A stretch of DNA of 64,000 nt. Source: an uncultured candidate division WPS-2 bacterium (GTDB lineage Bacteria; Vulcanimicrobiota; Vulcanimicrobiia; Vulcanimicrobiales; Vulcanimicrobiaceae). Below, piece after piece: positions 1 to 8,719 of this stretch. Under the pieces are notes generated by a model. The model saw only the letters and a list, made by a program, of their open reading frames with translations, was not told the origin of the DNA and did no database searches. The stretch covers positions 1-64,000 of the forward strand of contig CALEYW010000082.1 in NCBI GenBank assembly GCA_937927945.1. Direction: 5' to 3'. The first letter of the stretch is position 1. Each line of letters begins with the position of its first letter. The translations under genes were made by a program, and so were the position numbers.

Positions 1-622
1 AGATCGTGACGCCGGCGATGCCGGTGTCGGGATCCTCGAAGCGTCCCGAGCCCTTTGCATCGACGTAGACCCGCCCGGTGATCGGGTAGCACGTACCGAA
101 CGTGCTCGCGATCGTCTGCACTTGCGCGCTGGCGTGACCGCGTCCCGACTGTGCGCCTCCCGGCGCGATCGCCGTCACGTCGACGATGTTCGTCAGCGTC
201 TGGTTCTGCGGGCACCGGTCCGATGCCACCGCTAGCAAAACTCACGACGAGCGGCGGCCGCACCGTCGCCGTCAGCGCGAGATCGAGTTCACCGGTCGCG
301 GCGCGTCGAGGCGCACCACGAGCGGCCCCGACTTCGTGCCGGGCAACAGCGGCAGCTCGACCGCGCCGCCGTCACCGGCGGTCAGGTCGGCGCTCGCCGA
401 ACCGGATGCAAAGCGAGCGTCGCCCGAGAGGATGGTCGCCCGAACCGCAGTTCCCGCCGCGAGCGGCGTCCCGCCGATGCCGGCGACGGTCGCGCGAACG
501 ACCGCGGAACCCTGGCCCGTCGCCGAAATCTTTCCGGAACCTTCGATCGTCGCATGCAGCGCGCTCGGGGCCGACTGGGCGAAGCCGGCTGACGGATCGG
601 CAAGCATCGCGGACAGAAACAT
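1..622 (-). pseudogene. Secreted surface protein with SdrD-B-like repeat, frame-disrupted and cut by left edge
   Basis: The reading frame opens at an ATG at 622 with a short hydrophobic leader, then a beta-rich, Gly/Ala/Thr-rich Ig-like segment down to a stop at 272-274. Just before that stop the coding signal moves to a second frame (reading GELDLALTATVRPPLVV), and near 200-230 it moves again to a third frame (PQNQTLTNIVDVTAI). The third frame runs off position 1 and contains GRVYVDAKGSG followed by a D-DTGIAGV stretch, typical of SdrD-B/carboxypeptidase-regulatory-like repeats. Two single-base indels within about 80 bp would join all three pieces. This is either a decaying gene or an assembly error near a contig end. 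Similar surface proteins lie at the other end of the window. The function is unknown beyond likely export, and the N-terminal start is uncertain. Confidence 0.5.
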
Positions 623-797
623 GGCGTCCGCGTTCCGTCGCGGGCGGCGCCAACGAAAAATACCACGAAGGCAACAAGGCCCTCACCTGATACCTAGCTT
701 GAAGGGGCTCGCTCCCTCGACCTGCGGCCGACGACCACCAGCTTGTTCAAGTTTTCATTAAGCAGCCGGACGCGCCACCAGGCAGGCTGCCCGAGCC

Positions 798-1448
798 TCA
801 GGGCCGGAAGGTGAGGCCGACGCTGAAGACTGGCACGACCAAATGGGTGCGGAGCTCCGATTGGAGGCGGGCGAGGTCGCCGCGGAAGGCGGGATCGTTT
901 GCCAGGATGCCGGTGGCCGACGACGAGGCGGTTCCGTTGCGGATCAGGATGCCCGCATCGAAGGCGAGGGCAAAGCCGCGGATGATGCCCGTCCCGGTGC
1001 CGACGCCCGCGTAGAGGGAGGGGTGGGAGAAGCTGACGCGGGTCGTGACGGTCCCGACTTGGGCGGTCGGATAGAGGTTGCTGCCGATCCGGATCGCGGC
1101 GCCGCCGTTGCGGGCGACGTTGACGATACTGTCGTTGCCGAAGACCAGGCCTCCGCTGATGCGGTAGCGGCTCCCGTTGGGGCGGTAGTCGCCGATCAGA
1201 GCAAAGTTGCTGTACTTGGCGGTCGACGTGTAGGGGGTGCCGTCATAGTTGAACTGTTCGGAGACGCTCGCGTTGCCCGTCGCGATGCGTACGCTGAAGT
1301 CGTAGAGCAGCGGCTTCTCGAGCGTTACGCCGTCGCCGATGGTGCTCGCGTGAACGCCGTACGAAACGGACGAGAACAGATCGGCTCGCGCGGCCGCCGG
1401 ATAGGCCGTCACGGCGCAAGCGAGCGACACGGCCGCAAGTCGTCTCAT
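798..1448 (-). CDS. Outer-membrane beta-barrel-like protein
   Basis: The 216-residue product begins with a clear signal peptide (MRRLAAVSLACAVTAYPAAARA, cleavage after ARA). The rest is made of alternating polar/hydrophobic strands rich in Gly, Asn, Ser and aromatic residues and ends in a hydrophobic strand finishing FRP, as expected for an outer-membrane or periplasm-exposed barrel. I do not recognise a named family. The ATG at 1448 overlaps the folK stop in an ATGA, so it is the last gene of the folate operon and probably translationally coupled. Nothing in the sequence links it functionally to folate. The alternative is a soluble periplasmic beta protein. Confidence 0.6.
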   Translation of the reverse strand: MRRLAAVSLACAVTAYPAAARADLFSSVSYGVHASTIGDGVTLEKPLLYDFSVRIATGNASVSEQFNYDGTPYTSTAKYSNFALIGDYRPNGSRYRISGGLVFGNDSIVNVARNGGAAIRIGSNLYPTAQVGTVTTRVSFSHPSLYAGVGTGTGIIRGFALAFDAGILIRNGTASSSATGILANDPAFRGDLARLQSELRTHLVVPVFSVGLTFRP

Positions 1449-1918
1449 TGCAGCGCGTCTTCGACGACGCCCGCTCGCTCTCCGGGCGGCAGCGCATCGC
1501 GCTGCGGGGCGAAGCGCGCGTCGATGTCGGCCAGCGGCACGAGGGCGAACGCGCGCTCGTGCAAACGAGGATGCGGGACGACGAGGTCCGGCTCGTCGAC
1601 ACGCTGGTCGCCGTAGGTCAGGATGTCGAGATCCAGGACGCGCGGACCCCAGCGGTAGGTCGCGACACGACCCTCTTCGGCCTCGATGCGCTTGAGGGCG
1701 GCGAGCAATTCGCGCGGGGCGAGCTCGGTGTCGAGCAGCGCGGCGGCGTTGACGAACGGGTCTTGGTCGGTGACGCCCCACGGCGCGCTGCGGTAGAGCG
1801 GGGACCGCGCGCGCACGGTGCCGAGCTCGGCTAATCGAACGAAGGCGCGCCGCACCGCGGCTGCGGCATCGCCGACGTTCGAGCCGATCCCGATCGCGGC
1901 GCGCGGCACGGCGATCAC
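1445..1918 (-). CDS. folK: 2-amino-4-hydroxy-6-hydroxymethyldihydropteridine pyrophosphokinase
   Basis: FolK transfers pyrophosphate from ATP to 6-hydroxymethyl-7,8-dihydropterin, the step before FolP in folate synthesis. The 157 residues match the family length. Visible signatures are the N-terminal GIGSNVGD loop, the SPLYRSAPWG segment, DPFVNAA, and the signature region RWGPRVLDLDILTYG that holds the Mg-binding DxD. The chosen start is a GTG at 1918 that overlaps the folB stop as GTGA. Translations further upstream run through folB in another frame and are not plausible. Confidence 0.93.
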   Translation of the reverse strand: MIAVPRAAIGIGSNVGDAAAAVRRAFVRLAELGTVRARSPLYRSAPWGVTDQDPFVNAAALLDTELAPRELLAALKRIEAEEGRVATYRWGPRVLDLDILTYGDQRVDEPDLVVPHPRLHERAFALVPLADIDARFAPQRDALPPGERAGVVEDALQ

Positions 1919-2274
1919 CGCGCCCGGTGCAGCGTGACGACCGGTGTCGCGCCGGCGAGCAGCCGTGGTTTCGCGATCGCGATGCGAGCGCGCGCGATGC
2001 GCGCGTCGGTCATGACCGCGTCGAGGATCAGCTCGCCGAGGCGCTCGAGCAGCGCGCAGCGCTCGCGCGCGACCGTGCGCACGATCGTCGCGTGGAGCTC
2101 GGCGTAGTTCACCGTGTCGGCGAGCGCGTCGCTCGCGCGCGCCGCATGCAGATCGACCTCGAGCGCGAGGTCGAGATCGAACGGCTGCGCGACCTCCATT
2201 TCTCCCGGGTCGGCGCCGTGGTGTCCCCAGGCGCGAATGCCGCGCAGTTCGATCGTGTCCGCAGGCGCGATCAC
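1915..2274 (-). CDS. folB: Dihydroneopterin aldolase
   Basis: FolB cleaves 7,8-dihydroneopterin to 6-hydroxymethyldihydropterin and glycolaldehyde. The 119-residue protein has the family N-terminus IELRGIRAWGHHGADPGE, followed by QPFDLDLALEVDL, the VNYAEL segment and the C-terminal I-KP-LLAGATPV strand. It starts with a GTG at 2274 overlapping the folP stop (GTGA) and ends overlapping folK (GTGA). It sits between FolP and FolK, which flank it in the pathway. Confidence 0.92.
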   Translation of the reverse strand: MIAPADTIELRGIRAWGHHGADPGEMEVAQPFDLDLALEVDLHAARASDALADTVNYAELHATIVRTVARERCALLERLGELILDAVMTDARIARARIAIAKPRLLAGATPVVTLHRAR

Positions 2275-3143
2275 GGGAGGCGATCGATCCAGCCGGCCGG
2301 GCGCCAGCCGCGAACGATCGCGTCGGCGACGCGGGCGACGTCGCCTTGTTCGTCGACGTCATGGACGCGGACCATGTCGACGCCGGCGGCGACGGCGAGC
2401 GCGACGGTCGCGGCCGTGCCGAACTCGCGAGCGCCGACCGCGCGGCCGGTCAGCTTGCCGATCGTCGACTTGCGCGACGTGCCGATGAGGGTCGGGAAGC
2501 CGAGCGCGACGAGCCGGTCGAGCGCGCCCAGGAGCGCGATGCTGTGCTCGGGGAGTTTGCCGAAGCCGATGCCGGGATCGAGGATGACGTGTTCTGGCGG
2601 GATCCCCGCGCGCGCGCAGCGCGCGGCGGCATCGTCGAGAAAGGCGAGCACTTCGTCGACGACGTCGCGCTCGTAGAGCGCGACCGCTTTGTTGTGCATG
2701 ACGACGATCGGCGTGCCCGCCTCGACGGCGGCGGCGACCAAGTCCGCCGGCGCACCCCAAATCGAGTTCAGCAGGTCGCCGCCGGCCGCACGCGCTTCGC
2801 CGAACAGCCCGGATTTGAACGTGTCGACCGAGAGGATCGCGTCGGGCGCCGCCGCGCGAATCGCGCGCACCGCCGGGATCAGCCGCGCGCGCTCGGTCTT
2901 CGCGTCGATCGGGTGATGGCCGGGCCGGGTCGATTCGGCGCCGACGTCGATCAGATCGGCGCCGTGCCCGATGTGCGCGAGCGCGCGCTGGGCCGCGGCG
3001 CCCGCTTCGGGGATGCCGTCGCCCGAGAACGAGTCGGGCGAGACGTTGACGATCCCCATCAGATACGTCCGCACGCCCCACGGGAGGACGCGGTCGCGCA
3101 CGCGCAGCGCGCCGCGCGTGCCGATCGCCGAGCGCTCAGACAT
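2271..3143 (-). CDS. folP: Dihydropteroate synthase
   Basis: FolP condenses hydroxymethyldihydropterin pyrophosphate with p-aminobenzoate to dihydropteroate and is the sulfonamide target. Family motifs are in order: MGIVNVSPDSFSGDG, IDVGAESTRPG, the LSVDTFKS strand, ILDPGIGFGK, IGTSRKS and the C-terminal VRVHDVDE. The length of 290 residues is normal. The N-terminal methionine at 3143 lies 8 bases inside the end of folC. In many DHPS proteins GVSTRPG is found where this one has GAESTRPG, an ordinary variant. Confidence 0.95.
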   Translation of the reverse strand: MSERSAIGTRGALRVRDRVLPWGVRTYLMGIVNVSPDSFSGDGIPEAGAAAQRALAHIGHGADLIDVGAESTRPGHHPIDAKTERARLIPAVRAIRAAAPDAILSVDTFKSGLFGEARAAGGDLLNSIWGAPADLVAAAVEAGTPIVVMHNKAVALYERDVVDEVLAFLDDAAARCARAGIPPEHVILDPGIGFGKLPEHSIALLGALDRLVALGFPTLIGTSRKSTIGKLTGRAVGAREFGTAATVALAVAAGVDMVRVHDVDEQGDVARVADAIVRGWRPAGWIDRLP

Positions 3144-4452
3144 TGCTCGCCACGTTCGCCATCCACCAGCCGCGCAGCGTCGCGACGACGAAGGTCGAGC
3201 CGGTGACGACGATGACGTCGTCGGCTTCGGCGTTGCGCCGCGCGATCGCGAACGCTTCGACCGGATCGCTGATCGCGCGGCCCCACGCGCCGAGCTCGCC
3301 CGCGATCGAGGCGAGCCGCTGCGGCCGCGACGCTTCGCGCCCGGGGACGGCGAAGGTCGTGAAGATGAACGAGCCGCGCAACGGCACGAACGCACGGATC
3401 ACCTCGACCGCATCTTTCGACTCACCGATCGCCATGACGAACGTGAAGCGGCGATCGGGAAACGTCTCGGCCAGCGCGTCGGCCAGACTCTGCGCCTTGT
3501 CGGCGTTGTGCGCGACGTCGAACACGACGCCGGGGTGCGAGGGAAAGTATTCCATCCGTCCGGGGAGGATCGTGCGCGCGAGTCCCGTCTCGATCTCCGA
3601 GCGGGTCGGGCGCAAGTCCGGCGCGAGCTGCTCGAGCGCGCGAATCGCCGTCGCTGCATTCTGCTGCTGGAATCGTCCCAGCAGCGGCAGGTCGATCCCG
3701 TAGCGATCTTCCGGCGTCTCGACCACGAACGATTGGCCGTAGCGCTCGCTCGGGCGCTGTTCGATCGCGGTGGTGTCGGCGACGGACACGAAGGGGGCGC
3801 CGGCGCCGGCGCAGATGCGCTCGATCGCACGGCGCGCGCCCGGATCGCGCACGTCGCTCACCAGCGGCACGCCTTCCTTGGCGATTCCGGCTTTGTCGCG
3901 CGCGATCTCTTCGAGCGTCTCGCCCAGCACGTCGGTATGATCCAAACCGATGTTGGTGATGACCGAGACCCGCGGGCGCAGCACGTTCGTGCCGTCGAGC
4001 GTGCCGCCGAGACCCGCTTCGATGACGGCAACGTCGACTTCGCAGCGCGCGAACCACAGGAACGCCAGCGCCAAGAGCGTTTCGTAATAGGTCGGCTTGC
4101 CGTGCTCGTAGGCGATCCGGTCGACCGCACTGGTCATCTCGCCGATCAGGTCGCCGAACGCATCCTCCGGAATCGGGATGCCGTTGACGCGCGCGCGCTC
4201 CGTCACGCTGGCGAGATGCGGCTTCGTGTGCAACCCGGTACGCCGTCCCGACGCCTCCAGCACCGCCGCGAGCATCGTCGAGGTCGAACCCTTGCCGCTC
4301 GTCCCGGCGACGTGCAGCGTCGGATACTCGCGATGCGGGTTGCCGAGTGCGTTCAGAAACGCGTCGATGCGATCGAGACGATTCGGCATCCGGCGGGAGG
4401 CGTTCTCGTTGATCAACCCGAGCAGGTACGACTGCGCGCCCTGGAAAGTCAT
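3136..4452 (-). CDS. folC: Folylpolyglutamate synthase / dihydrofolate synthase
   Basis: This Mur-ligase-family enzyme adds glutamate to dihydropteroate and folates. It shows the P-loop VAGTSGKGSTSTM, the EAGLGGTLDGTN motif, TNIGLDHTDVLG, and the C-terminal domain with DVAHN (family DGAHN). The 438 residues fit the family. The ATG at 4452 overlaps the upstream molybdopterin gene's stop (ATGA), and the 3' end overlaps folP by 8 bases. The gene continues the cofactor operon and has no sign of damage. Confidence 0.94.
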   Translation of the reverse strand: MTFQGAQSYLLGLINENASRRMPNRLDRIDAFLNALGNPHREYPTLHVAGTSGKGSTSTMLAAVLEASGRRTGLHTKPHLASVTERARVNGIPIPEDAFGDLIGEMTSAVDRIAYEHGKPTYYETLLALAFLWFARCEVDVAVIEAGLGGTLDGTNVLRPRVSVITNIGLDHTDVLGETLEEIARDKAGIAKEGVPLVSDVRDPGARRAIERICAGAGAPFVSVADTTAIEQRPSERYGQSFVVETPEDRYGIDLPLLGRFQQQNAATAIRALEQLAPDLRPTRSEIETGLARTILPGRMEYFPSHPGVVFDVAHNADKAQSLADALAETFPDRRFTFVMAIGESKDAVEVIRAFVPLRGSFIFTTFAVPGREASRPQRLASIAGELGAWGRAISDPVEAFAIARRNAEADDVIVVTGSTFVVATLRGWWMANVASNV

Positions 4453-4958
4453 CGTTCCCGAGACCCGGCCGGATGCTGATCTGTTGCGGTTCCGGCGAGC
4501 AGATCGAGCGCGTGCGGCAGCGCGCCGACGATCGCGTCGAGCGTTTCGCGCACCGCCTTCGGGCTGCCGGGCAGATTGACGATCAGCGACCGGTTGCGCA
4601 CGCCGGCGATCGCGCGCGAGAGCATCGCGCCGGGCGCGTGGCGCATCGACGCGAATCGCATCGCTTCGGCGATCCCCGGCACGTCGTAGTCGAGCACGGC
4701 CGCGGTCGCTTGCGGCGTGCGGTCGCGCGCTCCCAGGCCCGTACCGCCCGAGGTGAGGATCAAGCGGGTCCCACCGTCGCACAATTCGATCAGCGCCGCC
4801 TGCAGCGCGGCCGCGTCGTCTGGCAGCACGCGCTCGTCGTCGATCGTCAGCGGCTCCCCCCGCAGCGCATCGCGCACGACGGGGATGCACGCGTCGGGGC
4901 GCTCGCCGCTGTGCGCGCGGTCCGACAGCACGATGACGGCGACCGGATGAACCCTCAT
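4449..4958 (-). CDS. moaB: Molybdopterin adenylyltransferase / MoaB-Mog family protein
   Basis: MogA/MoaB proteins adenylylate molybdopterin before metal insertion. The 169-residue sequence carries the family SDRAHSGERPD start, the LTSGGTGLGARDRTPQAT signature, and the late NLPGSPKAVRE motif. Sequence alone does not separate MogA from MoaB. I use moaB because it is the common label for the stand-alone protein beside moaC. It overlaps moaC and folC by ATGA at both ends. The MoeA partner lies about 30 kb away in this window. Confidence 0.88.
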   Translation of the reverse strand: MRVHPVAVIVLSDRAHSGERPDACIPVVRDALRGEPLTIDDERVLPDDAAALQAALIELCDGGTRLILTSGGTGLGARDRTPQATAAVLDYDVPGIAEAMRFASMRHAPGAMLSRAIAGVRNRSLIVNLPGSPKAVRETLDAIVGALPHALDLLAGTATDQHPAGSRER

Positions 4959-5458
4959 CGGGACGGCTCGGAGACGCGCCAGTCGCCGGATTTCCCGCCC
5001 GACTTCTCGAGCAGGCGCACCCGCTCGATGACGATGCCTTTGTCGAGCGCCTTGCACATGTCGTAGATCGTGAGCGCCGCGACGCTTGCGGCGACCATCG
5101 CCTCCATCTCGACGCCGGTGTGACCGACGGTGGTCGCGTGCGTGGTGATGCGCAGCGTCGTCGCGTCGTCCCACGCGAACGCGACGTCGACCGCGCCGAG
5201 CGGAATCGGATGGGCGAGCGGGATCAAGTCGCTCGTGCGTTTCGCGGCCATGATCCCGGCCAGTTGCGCGGCGACGAACGCATCGCCCTTCGGCAGCGTC
5301 GCCGTCCGCAGCGCTTCCGCCGCGGCCGCGCCCAAGCGAACCGACGCTTCGGCGCGCGCGGTACGTGACGTCGGCGCTTTGGCAAGGACGTCGACCATCA
5401 CCAGCGATCCGTCGGCCGCGATGTGCGATGGCTTCGGCTGGAGCGGATCGCCGGTCAT
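4955..5458 (-). CDS. moaC: Cyclic pyranopterin monophosphate synthase accessory protein MoaC
   Basis: MoaC converts the MoaA product 3',8-cyclo-GTP to cyclic pyranopterin monophosphate. Conserved stretches include MVDVLAKAPTSRTARAEA, GIMAAKRTSDLIPLAHPI and GVEMEAMVAASVAALTIYDM, with the GDWRVSEPSR-type tail following a KSGGKSGDW motif. The 167 residues match the family. No moaA is in the window. It is coupled to cysK upstream and to moaB downstream by ATGA overlaps. Confidence 0.95.
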   Translation of the reverse strand: MTGDPLQPKPSHIAADGSLVMVDVLAKAPTSRTARAEASVRLGAAAAEALRTATLPKGDAFVAAQLAGIMAAKRTSDLIPLAHPIPLGAVDVAFAWDDATTLRITTHATTVGHTGVEMEAMVAASVAALTIYDMCKALDKGIVIERVRLLEKSGGKSGDWRVSEPSR

Positions 5459-6477
5459 AAGAACGCGAGGTCCGAAGCGACGGGGACGACGTCGTTTTCA
5501 GCGAGCCAGTTCGCGTCGTAGAGGCGTGACCGGTAGCGATCGCCGCCGTCGCAGAGGATGGTGACGACGCGGCTTCCGGCCGGCAGGGTTCGCGCATAGC
5601 GCGCCGCCGCCGCGACGTTCAGGGCGGCGGAACCGCCGACGAAGAGCCCTTCCTCGCGCAACAGCCAATGCGCCATCTCGACCATCGTGCGGTCGTCGAC
5701 GCGCACCGCATCGTCGACCGGCGCGCCGGCGAAGTTCGCCACGATCCGTTTGATGCCGATCCCTTCGGCGTTCGAATCGCCCTCGGTCGCGAGCTGGCCG
5801 GTCTTGACGTAACTGTAGAGCGCCGAACCGTACGGATCGGCGAGGACGACGCGGATCCGCGGATCGCGCGCCTTCAACGCGCGCCCGCAGCCGGCGATCG
5901 TGCCGCCCGTCCCCGCCGCGGTGACGAACGCGTCGAGCACGCCGCCGGTTTGCGCGAAGATCTCCGGTCCCGTGGTGCGTTCGTGCGCGTCGCGGTTGGC
6001 GGTGTTCTCGAATTGATTCGCCCAGACGGCACCCGGCGTCGCACCGGCGAGGCGCCGCGCGGCGTGATAGTAGTTGGCGTCGTCCGCGAAGCCGACCGCG
6101 GGCACGACGTGCAGCTCCGCGCCGAAGGCACGCAGCAGAGCGTACTTCTCAGGGGCCTGATCGTCGGGCATCACGATGATCGTTCGATACCCACGCCCGT
6201 TGCCGACCAGCGCCAAGCCGATCCCGGTATTCCCCGCCGTCCCCTCGATGACGACCCCACCGGGACCGAGGAGGCCGCGGGCTTCGAAATCGCTGATGAT
6301 CCCCAGCGCCGCCCGGTCCTTGACGGAACCGCCGGGGTTGAGGAACTCGGCTTTCCCGAAAATCGTACGGCCTAACGCCGCCGAGAGCTTCGGTAAGCCG
6401 ATCAGGGGCGTACTCCCGATCGCGCCGGCGAACCCGTCGCGCGTCTCATCGGCGGTGGTGTGTGAGGGATTCGGCAC
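5455..6477 (-). CDS. cysK: Cysteine synthase-type PLP enzyme
   Basis: This is a fold-type II PLP enzyme of the O-acetylserine sulfhydrylase/cystathionine beta-synthase group. It has the PLP lysine in GGSVKDRAA, the EGTAGNTGIGLAL substrate loop, a phosphate-binding GTGGTIAG loop and GD-RY near the end. The probable start is the GTG at 6477, giving 340 residues, since the Ser/Thr-rich N-terminus before GSTPLIGLPKL has no other start. The start lies only 26 bp from the divergent HD-GYP gene, so the two promoters must overlap each other or the coding DNA. A cystathionine synthase role cannot be excluded. Confidence 0.82.
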   Translation of the reverse strand: MPNPSHTTADETRDGFAGAIGSTPLIGLPKLSAALGRTIFGKAEFLNPGGSVKDRAALGIISDFEARGLLGPGGVVIEGTAGNTGIGLALVGNGRGYRTIIVMPDDQAPEKYALLRAFGAELHVVPAVGFADDANYYHAARRLAGATPGAVWANQFENTANRDAHERTTGPEIFAQTGGVLDAFVTAAGTGGTIAGCGRALKARDPRIRVVLADPYGSALYSYVKTGQLATEGDSNAEGIGIKRIVANFAGAPVDDAVRVDDRTMVEMAHWLLREEGLFVGGSAALNVAAAARYARTLPAGSRVVTILCDGGDRYRSRLYDANWLAENDVVPVASDLAFL

Positions 6478-6503
6478 GGTGCGGTGAACGTCGTCCGGCG
6501 AGG

Positions 6504-7598
6504 ATGACGGTTCCTTTCGACGCGGCCAGCCCGGGAGACCGCGCTCTCGGCTTGTATAGCGCGGTCGGTGACGCTTTGGCCGGTCGCCGCCTTGGCTTCG
6601 GGCTGCGCCGGGCGGCGCTCGCCGCCAGATTCGCACGCCATCGCGGAGCCGACGATTCCGGCACGACCGCCAGTTGGGTCGCGGGGCTCCTGGCCGAGAT
6701 CGGCCACGTCGCCGTCGTGCTGCCGACCGGTGCCGCTCCGCGCGCGCAGCTCTTGCTGCTGGCCGATGCGCCGCTGTACGGCGCCCGCATCGTCGCCGGA
6801 CTGCCCGGCTTGCCGGCGCACGCATCCGACGTCGTACGCTGGCACCGCGAGCACGATGACGGGACAGGTTTTCCCGACCGGCTGCGCTGGGACGGGATCC
6901 CGGCGGATGCGGCGTCGCTGGGGATTGCGAACGCGTTCATGGAAGCGATCGAAGATCCCGAGGAGCCCCGCGATGCGGCTGAGGCGCTCTTTGCGATCCT
7001 CTCCGAGAACGGCCGCCGGTTCCGGGTCGAACTGGTGCGCACGTTCCGCGAGTTCATCGTGCTGACCCCGGCCTGGGACGCCCCGTGCGATCCGGTCCTG
7101 CCCCTCTTCGACGAGGACGCACTGCTGGCAGGCTTGGCGGAGATGCTCGACGCGCGCGCGGCGCACACCCTCGGGCGCACCGCGCGAGTGGTCGAGCTCG
7201 CGCGATCGCTGGCCGCGCGGCTCGATCTCGATGAAGGGCGCATCGTCCGCGCGGCTCGGCTGCTCGCGCTGGGCGCAACCGGACTCGAGGTCGCGCAGGA
7301 CCGGCTCGATCCGCTCTCCCGGTTCGCTCGCGACCGACGGGCAGCGGCGGCGCGTCACGCCGCGGCGGTCGCGGAGACCGTCGCCGCGTACCGGGACGAC
7401 GCACCGGTGCTGGCCGCCTCAGGCGGCTGGCACGAGGACGGCCCGCGCGATCCGCTCGCCGGCGCGCTGGCGCTGGCGTTCGCGGTCGATGCGATCGGAC
7501 CGAGCGACGCTCCCCGGCTGGTGGCCGCCGCGGCCGGCACGCAGTTCGATCCGGACGCCGTGCGCGTCTATCTCTCGCGGACCGGAGCACCCACGTGA
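6504..7598 (+). CDS. Degenerate HD-GYP-domain protein
   Basis: The 364-residue product follows the HD-GYP architecture. The usual LLHDIGK metal site reads LLAEIGH (residues 62-68), so the His-Asp pair is gone. The second signature, normally HHE-x-x-DGxGYP, survives as HREHDDGTGFP (114-124). A second, more eroded copy seems to occupy the C-terminal half, with ARLLALGAT and a GGWHEDGPRDP segment, ending in the QFDPDAV helix typical of HD-GYP proteins. It is unlikely to hydrolyse cyclic-di-GMP and may be a binding or scaffold protein. The ATG at 6504 was chosen over a GTG at 6462 because that one overlaps the divergent cysK start. It is coupled to the next gene by GTGA. Confidence 0.65.
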   Translation: MTVPFDAASPGDRALGLYSAVGDALAGRRLGFGLRRAALAARFARHRGADDSGTTASWVAGLLAEIGHVAVVLPTGAAPRAQLLLLADAPLYGARIVAGLPGLPAHASDVVRWHREHDDGTGFPDRLRWDGIPADAASLGIANAFMEAIEDPEEPRDAAEALFAILSENGRRFRVELVRTFREFIVLTPAWDAPCDPVLPLFDEDALLAGLAEMLDARAAHTLGRTARVVELARSLAARLDLDEGRIVRAARLLALGATGLEVAQDRLDPLSRFARDRRAAAARHAAAVAETVAAYRDDAPVLAASGGWHEDGPRDPLAGALALAFAVDAIGPSDAPRLVAAAAGTQFDPDAVRVYLSRTGAPT

Positions 7599-8512
7599 TC
7601 GACTTGCCCGGCCGCACCCGCCGCGTCTCCGGGACTCGGCTGCTCGACCTCTGCCAAGCGCGCGGCATCACGAGCATCGTCGACCCGTTCATGGGGCTGC
7701 CGTTGCATCTCAACACGCTCAAGCGTCACGGCATGGGGGTCCACGGCGGCGACCTGCTCGAGTGGTTCGTGCGGGCCGGCGAAGGACTCGTGGTCAACGA
7801 CTTCACGATCCTGCGCGAAAGCGAAGTCGCCGAGATCGTCGAGATGCTTCCCGGCCGCATCTATCCGACCGACCTCTTCCGCGCGTGGGAGGGCGCCTTC
7901 TTCAGCGAGGACCAGTGCCGATATCTCGGCGTGTGGTACGCCAACGTGCACGGCCTGCGCAGCGACGGACAGACCGGGCTCGCCGTCGTCGGACTGTGGC
8001 ACGTCCTCTGTCACTGGCTGCTGAAGGCACGGTATCCGGACGACCTGGTCGACGTCCCCCCGAGCGAGCTCGCCTGGCACTACATTCGCGAGACCGAGCG
8101 CTGGGTCGTCGAGAACGGCAAGCGCAACACCGTGCGCCGCGGCGATTTCGCGGGGACGCTCGGCGCGGTGCAGGCGGACGCGGTCTATCTCGCTCCGCCC
8201 GGGCGCAGCGGCGCCAAACGCATCGACGCGCGCGTCTGGATGTGGGAAGCCTGGTGGCACGGCGACCCGTATCTCAACGTCGAGCGGTTATACCGCGACA
8301 CGGTATTCGGCGGGACGACGAACGACGACGCCAGCTACGATCGCGCAGTCGGCGAAGTGCTGCACGCAGCCGACTCCGCGCCGTTCGTCATCGTCCAGGC
8401 GACGCTGCGCGACGCGGCGCGCTTCGAGCGCCTCATGCACCTCCATCGGCCGCGCGTCGAGGTCGTGGCGCCCGACCCCGACGAGCTCTACGTCATCGGC
8501 GCGAAGGCATAA
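7595..8512 (+). CDS. D12-class adenine methylase-like protein lacking catalytic motif
   Basis: The 305 residues resemble the Rossmann-fold D12 DNA adenine methylases. An N-terminal VDPFMG (29-34) stands where the SAM-binding FxGxG loop is expected, followed by an NTLKRHGMGVHGGDLLEW strand-turn with the acidic SAM-ribose position. The catalytic DPPY motif is replaced by APPG (about 200-203, within VYLAPPG), so transfer to adenine is unlikely. The GTG start overlaps the HD-GYP stop (GTGA), so the two are made together. No restriction endonuclease or other DNA-modification gene is adjacent. The family assignment rests on motif spacing and is tentative. A different methyltransferase-fold protein is possible. 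Confidence 0.5.
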   Translation: MIDLPGRTRRVSGTRLLDLCQARGITSIVDPFMGLPLHLNTLKRHGMGVHGGDLLEWFVRAGEGLVVNDFTILRESEVAEIVEMLPGRIYPTDLFRAWEGAFFSEDQCRYLGVWYANVHGLRSDGQTGLAVVGLWHVLCHWLLKARYPDDLVDVPPSELAWHYIRETERWVVENGKRNTVRRGDFAGTLGAVQADAVYLAPPGRSGAKRIDARVWMWEAWWHGDPYLNVERLYRDTVFGGTTNDDASYDRAVGEVLHAADSAPFVIVQATLRDAARFERLMHLHRPRVEVVAPDPDELYVIGAKA

Positions 8513-8527
8513 GCGCCGCCACCGTCG

Positions 8528-8719
8528 TCAGCGGGCCGCCGCTGCGGCCTGGAAGCGGTACCAGACCAGGCACAGCAGCGCCAGGATGACGGCGACGATG
8601 CCATGCTTCACGTGCTTGCCCGGGGTGATCAGGTGGGCCACTGCGGGGAAGGTGCCCGTCCAGAACAGCACCGCGACGATCAGGAAGACGACGGCCAGGA
8701 CCAGCGAGATCTGCTTCAT
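8528..8719 (-). CDS. Small two-helix membrane protein
   Basis: The product is 63 residues, starting MKQISLVLAVV. Residues 3-20 and roughly 40-55 are hydrophobic helices separated by a short polar turn (HLITPGKHVKHG). I do not recognise a family. Its ATG overlaps the uppP stop as ATGA, which supports a real, coupled gene. Its convergent neighbour on plus ends 15 bp away. Confidence 0.6.
   Translation of the reverse strand: MKQISLVLAVVFLIVAVLFWTGTFPAVAHLITPGKHVKHGIVAVILALLCLVWYRFQAAAAAR

Noticed and set aside
3136..3286. Alternative reading frames across the folC/folP junction as a small extra gene.
   Set aside because: Both genes have full motif sets and simply overlap by eight bases.
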